Assembly: GCA_947176605.1 (NCBI GenBank)
Contig: CAMWRH010000001.1
Span: 50,598-114,597, forward strand
Length of the DNA: 64,000 nt
DNA from: an uncultured Porphyromonadaceae bacterium
GTDB lineage: Bacteria > Bacteroidota > Bacteroidia > Bacteroidales > Muribaculaceae
Direction: 5' to 3'
Positions 10,684-21,998 of this stretch are shown piece by piece. The position numbers and the translations under genes were made by a program. The notes beneath the pieces are model-generated. The model was not told the origin of the DNA. It made no database searches and worked only from the letters and a program-made list of their open reading frames with translations. The number at the start of each line of letters is the position of its first letter. Within the stretch, counting starts at the first letter, position 1.

Positions 10684-13245
10684 ATGAAACTTCAAGTAAG
10701 TAATTCCAATCAGCCCACATGGCACAATCTGACTGTGTCGACTGAGCTTCCCAAGCAACTCAAACCCCTGGAGGAAATGAGTAAGAACCTCTGGTGGGTA
10801 TGGAATAGCGAAGGCAAGAGCCTCTTCCGCGACATCGACAAGGACCTCTGGCGTAAGGTAGGGGAGAACCCCGTGATGCTCCTTCAGCAGATCAGCTATG
10901 AGCGCCTGAAAGAGATTCTTGATGACAAGGCATTCATGGACCGCATCAATCTGGTGTATGCCTCATTCAAAGACTACATGAAGCAGCCTATGCACAGCGA
11001 CATCCCCTCTGTGGCATATTTCTCAATGGAATATGGTCTGTGCAACTGTCTTAAGATATACTCCGGAGGTCTGGGTGTACTGGCCGGTGACTACATCAAG
11101 CAGGCATCCGACAGTCGCGTCAACATGACTGCCGTCGGCTTCCTCTACCGCTTCGGCTACTTCTCTCAGAGCCTCTCGATCAACGGCCAGCAGGTAGCCA
11201 ACTACGAAGCTCAGAACTTCGACCAGCTTCCCATTGACCAGGTGCTCGATGAGAACGGTCAGCCCATGATTCTCGAAGTGCCGTATCCCGGCCGCATCGT
11301 ATATGCTCACGTATGGCGCGTCAATGTGGGCCGCATGAAACTCTATCTGCTCGATACTGACTTCGACCGCAACTCGGAGTTCGACCGCCAGATCACCCAC
11401 AAGCTCTATGGCGGCGACTGGGAGAACCGTATCAAGCAGGAGTATCTGCTCGGTATCGGCGGTGTGCTGATGCTCAACAAGCTCGGCATCAAGACCGACC
11501 TCTACCACTGCAACGAGGGTCATGCCGCTCTGCTCAACCTGCAGCGTCTCGTAGACTACGTGCAGAATGACCACCTCCCCTTCAACGTGGCTCTTGAGAT
11601 GGTGCGCGCCACTTCGCTCTACACCGTACACACCCCCGTACCCGCAGGTCACGACTACTTCGAGGAAAGCCTCTTCGGCAAATACCTCGGAGAATATCCC
11701 GCTAAACTCGGCATCTCCTGGAACGACCTCATCAACATGGGCCGCGAGAACCCCGATACCAACGAGCGTTTCTCCATGAGCGTATTCGCCCTTAACACAT
11801 GCCAGGAAGCCAATGGCGTAAGCTGGCTCCACGGCGAAGTATCAAAGAAGATGTTTGCCGGTATCTGGAAAGGCTACAGCCCGGAGGAATCTCACGTAGG
11901 TTACGTCACCAACGGCGTGCACATGCCCACATGGGCTGCCAGCGAGTGGAAGGCTTTCTATGCAGAGAAACTCGGAGAGCAGGTATTTGAGGACCAGTCG
12001 AATCCCGATGCGTGGAAAGGTATCTTCGAGGTTGGCGACGATGAAATCTGGAACATGCGAATGACGATGAAGAATAAATTCATCAACTTCGTAAAGAAAG
12101 ACTTCAAAGAAAAATGGCTCAAGAACCAGGGCGATCCCTCTGCCGTGGTGAAAATCCTTGATAAGATCAATCCCAATGCACTTATCATCGGGTTCGCACG
12201 CCGCTTCGCTACATACAAGCGTGCACACCTGCTTTTCACGGATCTCGACCGTCTGGCTAAAATCGTCAACAACGACCAGTATCCCGTACAGTTCATCTTC
12301 TCCGGCAAGGCTCACCCCGCCGACGGAGCCGGACAGGGCCTGATACAGCGCATCGTTGAAATCTCAAAGATGCCCCAGTTCCAGGGTAAGATCATCTTCC
12401 TTGAAGACTACAACATGATCGTGGCAAAGCGCCTCGTGACCGGAGTGGATATCTGGCTCAATACTCCCACACGTCCGCTCGAAGCCTCCGGCACATCCGG
12501 CGAGAAGGCTGAGATGAACGGTGTGCTCAACTTCTCCGTACTCGACGGCTGGTGGTATGAAGGCTATAAGCTCGACGAAGAGGCTGGATGGGCTCTCACT
12601 GAGAAAATCACTTACACCGACAATGCCCAGCAGGACCAGCTTGATGCCGCCACAATCTACTCAATGCTGGAGAACCAGATCATCCCGCTCTACTTCAATA
12701 AGAACTACAAGGGATACAGCCCGGAATGGATTCAGTATATCAAGCGTTCCATCGGCCATATCGCTCCCATATTCACCATGAAGCGCCAGCTCGATGACTA
12801 TATCAGCCGCTTCTACCAGCCCGAAGCAAAGCGTGCTCACAAGCTCGCGCTTCACGACTTCGCAAAAGCCCGTGAAATTGTGGCCTGGAAAGAAGAGGTG
12901 GCTTCCAAATGGAATGAAATCCATGTCATAGAAGCTGACTACAACGATAGCCTCAGCAACGCGCTCTCTACAGGTTCCGACCTGGAGGTAAAATGCAAGA
13001 TCGACACCAAAGGTCTGGGCGACTCAATCGGTGTGGAGCTCGTATACTACCGTGAGCATGATGGTGAAAGCACTTTCGCCGGCACTGAGGACCTCAAGAT
13101 TGTCAACAAGGAAGGCACTGTCTACACATATGCCCTCAAGGTGAAAATCAAAGAGGCCGGCATCTTCCGCTATGCCCTTCGCATGTATCCCAAGAACAAG
13201 GAGCTGCCCCACCGTATGGACTTCGCTTACGTACGCTGGATCTGA
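10684..13245 (+). CDS. glgP: Alpha-glucan (glycogen) phosphorylase, GT35
   Basis: 853 aa; [62 protein letters not shown]. Confidence 0.93.
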   Translation: MKLQVSNSNQPTWHNLTVSTELPKQLKPLEEMSKNLWWVWNSEGKSLFRDIDKDLWRKVGENPVMLLQQISYERLKEILDDKAFMDRINLVYASFKDYMKQPMHSDIPSVAYFSMEYGLCNCLKIYSGGLGVLAGDYIKQASDSRVNMTAVGFLYRFGYFSQSLSINGQQVANYEAQNFDQLPIDQVLDENGQPMILEVPYPGRIVYAHVWRVNVGRMKLYLLDTDFDRNSEFDRQITHKLYGGDWENRIKQEYLLGIGGVLMLNKLGIKTDLYHCNEGHAALLNLQRLVDYVQNDHLPFNVALEMVRATSLYTVHTPVPAGHDYFEESLFGKYLGEYPAKLGISWNDLINMGRENPDTNERFSMSVFALNTCQEANGVSWLHGEVSKKMFAGIWKGYSPEESHVGYVTNGVHMPTWAASEWKAFYAEKLGEQVFEDQSNPDAWKGIFEVGDDEIWNMRMTMKNKFINFVKKDFKEKWLKNQGDPSAVVKILDKINPNALIIGFARRFATYKRAHLLFTDLDRLAKIVNNDQYPVQFIFSGKAHPADGAGQGLIQRIVEISKMPQFQGKIIFLEDYNMIVAKRLVTGVDIWLNTPTRPLEASGTSGEKAEMNGVLNFSVLDGWWYEGYKLDEEAGWALTEKITYTDNAQQDQLDAATIYSMLENQIIPLYFNKNYKGYSPEWIQYIKRSIGHIAPIFTMKRQLDDYISRFYQPEAKRAHKLALHDFAKAREIVAWKEEVASKWNEIHVIEADYNDSLSNALSTGSDLEVKCKIDTKGLGDSIGVELVYYREHDGESTFAGTEDLKIVNKEGTVYTYALKVKIKEAGIFRYALRMYPKNKELPHRMDFAYVRWI

Positions 13246-13313
13246 TACTGAATATTTCATGAACTTCCGCTGCAGCCCCTCGGGGCGACCGCAGTAATAT
13301 CATTGATACATTT

Positions 13314-13345
13314 ATCCCCCTTTGTCCCGAAAGGCAAAGGGGGAT
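13314..13345. terminator. Bidirectional terminator between convergent glgP and RND gene
   Basis: atccccctttg / caaagggggat inverted repeat in the convergent intergenic gap. Confidence 0.75.
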
Positions 13346-13383
13346 ATTTATTATATATATGGCGTTATGGAGTGGCCTCATCG

Positions 13384-16300
13384 TCATATGGAAGCCACAC
13401 CGCCGTCAGCCATATCCTTCGGCAAAACGCCGGATTTCTTGGGAAATATCTTTGCCAGATATTTTTCATTAAATCTCTGCAGCAATTCCCAGAACACGGG
13501 CACAAAGACTGTGCCGATCAGGCCGTTGAGAGCCATTCCGAACACTACGGCGCATCCCAACGCCTTACGGCTATTGGCTCCCGCTCCTGTGGCAAACAGC
13601 ATCGGCATTACTCCAAACACAAAGGCACACGCAGTCATCATAATCGGGCGGAAACGCACTACTCCCGCATCATGTGCGGCTTTCCGGATCGGAACTCCCG
13701 CCTTTCGGAAGTCCATGGCATATTCCACTATCAGAATCGCATTTTTTGCCGACATACCTAATAACAGTATCAACCCGATCTGCGTATAAATGCTTATCTC
13801 CTGACTCATGAAAATACATCCCAGCACGGTGCCCATTATTGCAATAGGCATACTGAGCACTACTGCCAGCGGATCGGTCCAGCTTTCATATTGCGCAGCC
13901 AATACAAGCAGTGTCATGATGACTGCAAAGGCGAATACGAAGGTAATCGTAGTATGGGCTTTTGTCTCCTGATATGCTTCTCCTGTCCAGGCATATGAGA
14001 ACTCATCGCCCACAGCTTGCCGGATGATCTCTTCCATTGCCTTTATGGCTTCTGATGAACTGACTCCTTTTGCCGCATTAGCCGTAAGGGAGGCGGTGGT
14101 ATACATGTTATAACGGCTGATTGAACTCTCGCCGATGATCGGAGTGATAGTGGTGAATACGTCAAGCGGCACCATATCTCCGGAGGAATTACGCACGGTG
14201 AGTTTGCGCAAGTCTTCAGTCGTGCGGTTGCTCGAGGCATCTCCCTTGACTATGACCTGGAACGACCGGCCGAATATCGTGAAATCATCCACGTAGCTGC
14301 TCCCAAGATACGACGATATGACACTATATACATCCGACAGATCCAGACCAAGAGATGCGACCCTGTCGCGATCTACCGTAAGCTTATACTGCGGCACACC
14401 TCCCTGATACATGGACGTGACCGAAGCAATGCGTTTGTCAGACTCGGCTGCCTGGCGTATTGCCGTTATCGCTTTCTCAAGTTCTGTCGTCCCGAGACTG
14501 TTGATATCCAGAATCTGCATCTGCAATCCTCCGGATATGCCGAGACCGGGAATCGCGGGAGGATTCACGGAAAATATACTGGCCTCAGGGAAATCACGTG
14601 CCCCGATTTCATCAGTCTTGGCCATCAGACGCTCTACGCTCTCCTTTGCCCCTCTTTTACTCCAGGGCTCAAGTTCAATCATCATGATAGCGAGATTGGA
14701 GCCGGAGCCATTTGCAAGGAACGAAAATCCGGTAATTGACATCACATCCTTTACACCGGGCACCTCTTTACGGATTTGAGCCGAAAGGGCATTGACCACC
14801 TTTTCAGTGCGCTCCATCGAAGCATTATCGGGTAATTCGATACTGGTCATATAGTAACCCATATCCTCTTCAGGAATATAGGAGGAGGGCCAGGAGACAT
14901 ACCCCCATATTCCTATTCCCGACAATACTACGAACACTCCCATCGATAGGAACGGATGGTCAAGCATTAGATTAACGACACGTTCATACAGCGCCTCGCA
15001 ACGACTCCAGAACTTATTGAACCATACGAAGACGAAGAATTTAGCGGGCTTGCGTTTTGTGAGAAACAACGCGCATAATGCCGGCGTGAGCGTCAGGGCA
15101 TTAAAACCGGAGAATGCTGTAGATACGGCTATCGTCAGGGCAAACTGCTTATACAATTCACCTGTAATGCCGGATATGAAGGCCGTAGGTATGAATACCG
15201 ACATCAGCACAAGCACTTCGCCTATCACCGGACCTGTAAGCTCCTGCATCGCCTTTACGGCGGCCTGTTTTGAATTGAGGATCCCTTTGTCGACGATACG
15301 TGAGCAGTCCTCCACTACCACAATGGCATCATCCACCACAATGGCGATTGCCAGCACCAGACCAAACAATGTCAGCGTGTTCAATGAGAAGCCTATCAGC
15401 TTCATCACGGCAAATGTGGCTATGAGTGAGACGGGGATTGTGATCATAGGAATAACCACTGCACGCCAGTTCTGCAGGAATATCATTATCACCAGCATTA
15501 CAATGAGTGTGGTGAGCAGGAATGTGGTAAGCAGATCTGAGAGTGATGACCGCACAAAGTCGGTAGAATTCTGCACTACTTCGTAATGTACTCCTTCAGG
15601 AAAATATTTGCTGAGCTCCTTCATTTCCGCCAACGCGCCATCGGCCACATCAATTGCATTGGCTCCGGGATATTGCTGCACTCCGATTAACGCCACCTGC
15701 CGGTCATTAAGACGCGCCACTTCGGCATACGTCTCACTGCCCAGATCCACCGTCGCCACATCCTTAAGGCGCACTATCCCTGATTCATCAGCCTTCAGTA
15801 CAATATCGGCAAACTGCGAAACCTCCGACAAGCGTCCCTGACTTACCAAAGTATATTGAAAGTCGGTCTTTCCGCTATGGGCATCTCCAACGCTTCCGGC
15901 CGACACTTCCATATTCTGTGATTCGATAGCGGCCTCCACATCTGCCGGCGTAAGCCCGCGTGCGCTCATAAGCTGCGGATTCAGCCATATGCGCATACTG
16001 TATTCACCGCCGCCGAATGCCGATACACCTCCTACACCGTCCACACGCGAGAGAGGATCAAGTATGTGTATCTGAGCATAATTGGTCAGGTACAGTGCAT
16101 CATATCCCGACCCCTCGTCAGCATGCAACGATAGAAACAATACCTGGTTGGAAGAATTCTTGCTTATGGAAAGCCCTTCTTCTTCAACCACACTCGGCAA
16201 CTGGGCTTCAGCCTCATGCACGCGGTTTTGCACTTCTACAGCAGCTTCATCAAGATCAGTGCCGTTCTCAAATGTAATGGTAAGCGAATAACTGCCGTCA

Positions 16301-16554
16301 GAGCCACAGTTGCTGCTCATGTACATCAATCCTTCTATTCCATTAATTTCCTGCTCGATTGGCTCGGCCACTGTCTGTGCCACTGTCTGTGCATCAGCAC
16401 CCGGATACGATGCGCTTACCATCACCGTAGGAGGGGTGATATCCGGATACTGGGCTATTGGAAGCGAGAATACCGTCATCGCACCCGCAAGCACCATAAG
16501 TACAGCAAGCACGGTGGCGAATATAGGCCTATTTATGAAAAATCTTGAAAACAT
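13384..16554 (-). CDS. RND efflux transporter permease (AcrB/MexB family)
   Basis: 1056 aa; MFSRFFINRPIFATVLAVLMVLAGAMTVFSLPIAQYPDITPPTV, full HAE1 architecture. Confidence 0.95.
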   Translation of the reverse strand: MFSRFFINRPIFATVLAVLMVLAGAMTVFSLPIAQYPDITPPTVMVSASYPGADAQTVAQTVAEPIEQEINGIEGLMYMSSNCGSDGSYSLTITFENGTDLDEAAVEVQNRVHEAEAQLPSVVEEEGLSISKNSSNQVLFLSLHADEGSGYDALYLTNYAQIHILDPLSRVDGVGGVSAFGGGEYSMRIWLNPQLMSARGLTPADVEAAIESQNMEVSAGSVGDAHSGKTDFQYTLVSQGRLSEVSQFADIVLKADESGIVRLKDVATVDLGSETYAEVARLNDRQVALIGVQQYPGANAIDVADGALAEMKELSKYFPEGVHYEVVQNSTDFVRSSLSDLLTTFLLTTLIVMLVIMIFLQNWRAVVIPMITIPVSLIATFAVMKLIGFSLNTLTLFGLVLAIAIVVDDAIVVVEDCSRIVDKGILNSKQAAVKAMQELTGPVIGEVLVLMSVFIPTAFISGITGELYKQFALTIAVSTAFSGFNALTLTPALCALFLTKRKPAKFFVFVWFNKFWSRCEALYERVVNLMLDHPFLSMGVFVVLSGIGIWGYVSWPSSYIPEEDMGYYMTSIELPDNASMERTEKVVNALSAQIRKEVPGVKDVMSITGFSFLANGSGSNLAIMMIELEPWSKRGAKESVERLMAKTDEIGARDFPEASIFSVNPPAIPGLGISGGLQMQILDINSLGTTELEKAITAIRQAAESDKRIASVTSMYQGGVPQYKLTVDRDRVASLGLDLSDVYSVISSYLGSSYVDDFTIFGRSFQVIVKGDASSNRTTEDLRKLTVRNSSGDMVPLDVFTTITPIIGESSISRYNMYTTASLTANAAKGVSSSEAIKAMEEIIRQAVGDEFSYAWTGEAYQETKAHTTITFVFAFAVIMTLLVLAAQYESWTDPLAVVLSMPIAIMGTVLGCIFMSQEISIYTQIGLILLLGMSAKNAILIVEYAMDFRKAGVPIRKAAHDAGVVRFRPIMMTACAFVFGVMPMLFATGAGANSRKALGCAVVFGMALNGLIGTVFVPVFWELLQRFNEKYLAKIFPKKSGVLPKDMADGGVASI

Positions 16555-16560
16555 ACCGTC

Positions 16561-17799
16561 TTATTTTCTGCTGTTTCGTGAGTCTACTCGCGTCGACGTG
16601 GATTTATTGTCGGCAGGTGTAGGAATTACTTTCTCTCCGGCACGCACATTAAGCATCGCACGTGTCACATACCGGTCAGTAGCCTTCAGTCCTTTGGTCA
16701 CAAGACGCAATGTATCCTGATAAAGCTGCCCCACCTCAATCGGAGTATACACTATTCTGTCTGAGTCATTGACTACGTAGAGATACTTGCCGCGTTGATC
16801 GGTAGATATTGAGGCATCATTGACCAGAAGCGCATTATCTACGATTCCCGTAGGAAGCATCACGAGCCCGTACATACCGGGACGCAATCTCTTGTCGGAG
16901 GTCAATAAGCGGGCCTTCATCTTTATATTGCCTGAAGACGATTCTACCGATGGAGATTCATAAACCACGGATGCCCTGAATTGAGGAGCAGACGAATCTT
17001 CGGCGTTCCCGATGCTTACCGGTATATTACGGTAAATCGGATTCCTGAAGCCTTCTCCTGCATCTGCTATAGTCACATACTCATGATCAGCAATAGAAAA
17101 ACATGCTTCAAGATTGCCTTCATCATAGATTGTAGCAAGGGTGACAGGCGCATTCTCGCCGGCCACATATGCGCCCACATCGAGAGTGGCAGCCGATATA
17201 CGCCCCGAGACGGGAGCCGTCACGGTACAATATCCAAGCCGGGTAGCGGCTGTGGCCAGTGTGGCTTTGGCCTGATTGACTTCTGCCTGAGCCTCATCAC
17301 GGGCCGACTGAGCCTGGATCACATCCATTTTGGCCACTGCATTATCGGCATACGCCTGCTCAAGTGCACGCAGATGCTTGCTCGCATAATCAAGCTGACT
17401 TTCTGCCGAAGCTACCTGGGCTTTATATTCATTGACCTGAGCAGCATATACTGTCGGTTCGATTGAAAACAATGCCTGACCTTTGCTGACATATGCTCCG
17501 TTTTCAAAATACTTGTGTGTAATCTGGCCGTTCACGCGTGCCACCACATCTGCCTCACTGTCGGATTCAAGAGTAGCGGGATATGATGAATAGACCACGA
17601 CTGAATCCATCTGTATCGGAGATGCGACTTCCACCTTACGTGGCGATGTCGAATCGCGCTCTCTGTCTTTACTGCAGGAGGCGAGAGTGCCGCCTGCCAC
17701 CAGACCGAATGTTAGCACCGTAAGTGCAGATATCCTTGATAATCCCGGAAGAAAATGGCTGTCATGCATTCGGGATAAAGAAGTAACGTGTGTGTCCAT
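16561..17799 (-). CDS. RND efflux periplasmic adaptor (AcrA family)
   Basis: 412 aa; lipoprotein-like N-terminus ending LASCSKD, biotinyl-lipoyl and coiled-coil regions; adjacent to the AcrB-like gene. Confidence 0.93.
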   Translation of the reverse strand: MDTHVTSLSRMHDSHFLPGLSRISALTVLTFGLVAGGTLASCSKDRERDSTSPRKVEVASPIQMDSVVVYSSYPATLESDSEADVVARVNGQITHKYFENGAYVSKGQALFSIEPTVYAAQVNEYKAQVASAESQLDYASKHLRALEQAYADNAVAKMDVIQAQSARDEAQAEVNQAKATLATAATRLGYCTVTAPVSGRISAATLDVGAYVAGENAPVTLATIYDEGNLEACFSIADHEYVTIADAGEGFRNPIYRNIPVSIGNAEDSSAPQFRASVVYESPSVESSSGNIKMKARLLTSDKRLRPGMYGLVMLPTGIVDNALLVNDASISTDQRGKYLYVVNDSDRIVYTPIEVGQLYQDTLRLVTKGLKATDRYVTRAMLNVRAGEKVIPTPADNKSTSTRVDSRNSRK

Positions 17800-17827
17800 A
17801 GTATGTCTTTTTCTTGTTTAACCGATA

Positions 17828-19267
17828 TTACTCACACCATCCGCCACCAAGCGCCTTATATAAATTTACCAATGCATTGAAGCAATTGGCACGTATGGTC
17901 TCGAATGAGGTCTCCGTAGTAAGAAGTGATATCTGTGCGGTAGCCACATCCGAGAAGTCGGTCAGCCCGAGCCTGTAGCGTTCCAGCGAGAGTCGGAGCA
18001 CCTCGCGGCTGTCGGCAATCGCATCATCATACAGCTGCAACTCTGCTACAGCTGAATGATAGGAAGCCAGAGCATTGTTGACTTCCTGTACCGCTGTCAG
18101 CAAAGTCGAATTGTAGGTGTTCATCTCGGCTTCCATTTCGGCCCGCGCCTCAGCTATGCCTGCTTCACGCTGAAATCCGTCAAATATAGTCCAGCTCAGA
18201 CGGGGTGATACAGAATAGGCAAGGCTATTCGATCCAAACAGATGGCCGACAGAATGGGAGGATGTCTCTATTGTGGCATCAAGCGACAAAACCGGCAGCC
18301 AGTCTTTTTTGGCCACACCAAGCTGTGATGCGAGCACTTCTACCTGCTTTTCAGTCTCTGCCACATCCGGCCGGCGACGCACAAGATCTGCCGGCGACCC
18401 GATACCCGGAGGGGGCACGATCCTGAAAACAGTGCTATCGCTTAGTAATGCGTTCAGCTTGTCATCACTTCCCACTCCGCAAAGCGTGAGCAGCGCATTG
18501 CGTGCAGTAGTCATGCCGCTTTCAAGAGAGGGGATAAGCAGCCTCGTCGTATTCATCGTATTCTTGGCTTGGGCCACATCCAGTTTTGATACCAGCCCTG
18601 CGTCATACTGCGCCTGTACAGTCCGAAGCACCTCGGCCTGTGACTCCAGATGACCGCGTGCAATTTCCAGCTGACGCTGATACATACGCAAATCAGCATA
18701 ATCCTGTGCCACCTCTGCAGCTACACTGATCATCAGTCCTTCATACTCCAGCCGCGTCGCACTCAGAGTAGCCTTGCTTCCTTTCGCTTTCTCAGCCACC
18801 CGGCCGAATATATCGATTTCCCAACTTACGGTTGCGCCTATGCTGAAAGCCGAAGATGTCTCACCGGCCGCATCATAAGGTTGTGTGGCACGCCCCGAGA
18901 TCTCACTTCTGTCATAGCCGGCGAACGCTGATAGTGTAGGATAATATCCGGCATAAACGCTTCGCAACATCTGTCGTGATGCATCTATACGCCGCAAGGC
19001 GGCGCGAAGATCATAATTATTGGCTACAGCAGTCTGCACCAATGCTACAAGTGAGGGATCATCGAAAGTTTGCCACCAGGCATCGCAATCGGGGAGAGGC
19101 ATTGATTGCATATCATCGCAGATATAGGCGGAGGGCAAAGAATCGGCAGAGAGCATTATTCCCTGATTCCGGTAGCCGTCGGCCATACATACCTGAGGCG
19201 ACAGCAACGACATCCCAGTCGCAAATGCGAGCCACAGATGAGGTGAAATGTTAAAATATCGATTCAT
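17828..19267 (-). CDS. Outer-membrane efflux protein (NodT/OprM family)
   Basis: 479 aa; WWQTFDDPSLVALVQTAVANNYDLRAALRRIDASRQ, GSPADLVRRRPDVAETE. Confidence 0.93.
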   Translation of the reverse strand: MNRYFNISPHLWLAFATGMSLLSPQVCMADGYRNQGIMLSADSLPSAYICDDMQSMPLPDCDAWWQTFDDPSLVALVQTAVANNYDLRAALRRIDASRQMLRSVYAGYYPTLSAFAGYDRSEISGRATQPYDAAGETSSAFSIGATVSWEIDIFGRVAEKAKGSKATLSATRLEYEGLMISVAAEVAQDYADLRMYQRQLEIARGHLESQAEVLRTVQAQYDAGLVSKLDVAQAKNTMNTTRLLIPSLESGMTTARNALLTLCGVGSDDKLNALLSDSTVFRIVPPPGIGSPADLVRRRPDVAETEKQVEVLASQLGVAKKDWLPVLSLDATIETSSHSVGHLFGSNSLAYSVSPRLSWTIFDGFQREAGIAEARAEMEAEMNTYNSTLLTAVQEVNNALASYHSAVAELQLYDDAIADSREVLRLSLERYRLGLTDFSDVATAQISLLTTETSFETIRANCFNALVNLYKALGGGWCE

Positions 19268-19748
19268 AGTACTAAACTAAAATGCCATATCCCGACCACA
19301 CTTCTATCATAATGCAACCTATATGGAAGACGATACAGCCAATTACACAGTATCATTCCACTGAGTGGAACTGATTTATATACATATAAAAACCTTTTTA
19401 ACAAAAGAAATGTTTACCCAAAGACCATCCGTGACAGGCATTCTTCACAAAAGAAGGATAATCATAAGCCGGATGGGAATTCCCGCCATGCGTAAGCGGT
19501 CTGTATCTAAGGCATATACCGCCAGGGAAGGAGTATCCAACCGCATGCGACAAAGGAAGATATAGAAAAGGATGTTGTAAATTTATGTTACACAACATCT
19601 GCACATCCGATTCATAATTCAAAAAAAATGCTTAAATTGCAACCAAATTCCAAACACGGCTGGCATAGGGCTCTAAAAGGGAGCTTCGGCACGGCTGATT
19701 TGGAATAACCGTACTGAATAAATCTTTAACCCTGAAATCTATACGAAT

Positions 19749-21905
19749 ATGAGGATTTACAATTCAAACGAGATCAAGAATATTGCTCTCCTGGGATCAA
19801 AAGGCTCTGGAAAAACCACACTCGCAGAGGCCATGATCTACGAGTGTGGTGTGATCAGTCGTCGCGGCACAGTAGATGCCGGCAACACAGTGTCCGACTA
19901 CTTCCCTGTGGAGAAAGAGTATGGCTATTCAGTGTTCTCCACTGTCTTCAACGCGGAATTCAACAACAAGAAGCTCAACATCATCGACTGTCCCGGAGCC
20001 GACGACTTCATCGGCAACGCCTATACCGCCCTTGGCGTGACTGACCTCGGACTAATCCTCATAGACTCAGAATATGGAGTAGAGGTGGGCACGGAAAACA
20101 TATTCCGTACCACAGCTGCCCTGAAAAAACCCGTGGTATTCGCTCTCAACCAGATGGACGGAGAAAAGGCCGACTACGACAATGTGATGGAGCAGATGTA
20201 TGACCACTTCGGCAAAAAAGTAATCCCCATACAGTATCCCCTCGAATCCGGCCCCGGTTTCCACAGCATCATCGACGTGCTTATCATGAAGAAACTGGAA
20301 TGGAAACCGGAAGGCGGAGCGCCTGTGATCTCTGAAATTCCAGCCGACCAGATGGAACGCGCCCAGGAAATGAACAAGAACCTGATCGAAGCAGCAGCTG
20401 AAAACGACGAGACGCTGATGGAAAAATTCTTCGACCAGGGGGTGTTGACCGAAGATGAGATGCGCGAAGGAATCCGCAAGGGTCTGGTCGACCGAAGCAT
20501 CTATCCTGTAGTAGTGCTCAGTGCGGCAAAAGATATGGGAGTGCGCCGATTGATGGAGTTCCTCGGCAACGTATGTCCCTTTGTTGACGAAATGCCGGCT
20601 CCCGTCACTACGGCAGGCGAAGAAGTAAAACCCAATGCCGACGGTCCTCTGTCAGTATTCTTCTTCAAGACCAGTGTCGAGCCCCATATCGGCGAAGTAA
20701 GCTACTTCAAGGTAATGAGCGGCACTCTGCGCGCCGGAGAGGATCTTGAAAATGTGTCACGCGGCGGCAAGGAGCGATTGGCGCAGATATATACGGTATG
20801 CGGACAGATCCGCAATTCAATCGACACGCTGAAAGCCGGCGACATCGGTGCGGCTGTCAAACTGAAGGATGTGCGCACCGGCAATACACTCGACCAGAAA
20901 GGGTGCGACTACCAGTTCGACTTCATCAAGTATCCGCAGCCCAAATATCAGCGTGCCATCAAACCCAAGAACGAGGCTGATGCCGAGAAACTTGCCGGCA
21001 TTCTCACCAGAATGCATGAAGAAGACCCCACATGGGTAATCGAGCAAAGCAAGGAGCTCAAACAGACCATCGTCAAAGGACAGGGCGAATTCCATCTGCG
21101 TACCCTCAAATGGAGAATCGAAAACAACGAGAAACTCCCTGTAGAATACGTAGAGTGCCGCATACCCTATCGTGAGACAATCACAAAAGCTGCCCGCGCC
21201 GATTACCGACACAAGAAACAGAGCGGCGGTTCGGGACAGTTCGGAGAGGTACACCTCATCATCGAACCCTATACCGAAGGTATGCCCGAGCCTGACACAT
21301 ACAAGTTCGGCAATCAGGAATTCAAGCTCAATGTGCGCGACAAACAGGAAATCCCGTTGGAATGGGGTGGCAAGCTTATCGTATACAACTGCATCGTAGG
21401 CGGTGCGATCGATGCCAGATTCATCCCGGCAATCGTCAAAGGGCTCATGGACCGAATGGAGCAGGGGCCGCTCACAGGCTCATACGCCCGCGATGTAAGG
21501 GTAATGATCTATGACGGCAAGATGCACCCGGTAGACTCCAACGAAATATCCTTCCGTCTTGCCGGCCGAAACGCATTCTCGGAAGCATTCCGCAATGCCA
21601 ATCCCAAGATACTTGAGCCCGTATACGATGTGGAAGTGCTGACACCCGCCGATTCTATGGGCGACGTGATGAGCGACCTCACAGGAAGAAGAGGCATCAT
21701 AATGGGCACAGAGTCTGAAAACGGCATCGAGAAGCTTAATGCGCGTGTCCCGCTGAAAGAACTCAGCAGCTACAGCACTACACTAAGCTCACTCACAGGC
21801 GGACGCAGCAGCTTCACCATGGAATTCAACAGCTATGAACTCGTGCCATCCGACGTGCAGGAGAAACTGCTGAAGGACTATGCAGCCAACCATAGTGAGG
21901 AATAA
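19749..21905 (+). CDS. fusA2: Elongation factor G-like protein (EF-G2 type)
   Basis: 718 aa EF-G fold; G1 GSKGSGKTT, G3 DCPGADDF (His replaced), G4 NQMD, EF-G domains IV-V. Confidence 0.85.
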   Translation: MRIYNSNEIKNIALLGSKGSGKTTLAEAMIYECGVISRRGTVDAGNTVSDYFPVEKEYGYSVFSTVFNAEFNNKKLNIIDCPGADDFIGNAYTALGVTDLGLILIDSEYGVEVGTENIFRTTAALKKPVVFALNQMDGEKADYDNVMEQMYDHFGKKVIPIQYPLESGPGFHSIIDVLIMKKLEWKPEGGAPVISEIPADQMERAQEMNKNLIEAAAENDETLMEKFFDQGVLTEDEMREGIRKGLVDRSIYPVVVLSAAKDMGVRRLMEFLGNVCPFVDEMPAPVTTAGEEVKPNADGPLSVFFFKTSVEPHIGEVSYFKVMSGTLRAGEDLENVSRGGKERLAQIYTVCGQIRNSIDTLKAGDIGAAVKLKDVRTGNTLDQKGCDYQFDFIKYPQPKYQRAIKPKNEADAEKLAGILTRMHEEDPTWVIEQSKELKQTIVKGQGEFHLRTLKWRIENNEKLPVEYVECRIPYRETITKAARADYRHKKQSGGSGQFGEVHLIIEPYTEGMPEPDTYKFGNQEFKLNVRDKQEIPLEWGGKLIVYNCIVGGAIDARFIPAIVKGLMDRMEQGPLTGSYARDVRVMIYDGKMHPVDSNEISFRLAGRNAFSEAFRNANPKILEPVYDVEVLTPADSMGDVMSDLTGRRGIIMGTESENGIEKLNARVPLKELSSYSTTLSSLTGGRSSFTMEFNSYELVPSDVQEKLLKDYAANHSEE

Positions 21906-21958
21906 TCCTGATTCCAAAGAATATCATACTATCTTTCAACTGACTTAACATTCTGCAA

Positions 21959-21998
21959 GGGCATGAGACTTGACACACAAGTTTCATGCCCGATTTTT
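21959..21998 (+). terminator. Rho-independent terminator after EF-G2
   Basis: gggcatgagacttg / caagtttcatgccc stem followed by gattttt. Confidence 0.8.

Noticed and set aside
11023-11832. 269-aa ORF antisense to glgP
   Set aside because: Fully inside glgP on the opposite strand; composition mirrors the real gene and no family is recognisable.
19365-19565. 66-aa ORF upstream of EF-G2
   Set aside because: Basic, no recognised family, starts near the efflux-operon palindrome; insufficient support.
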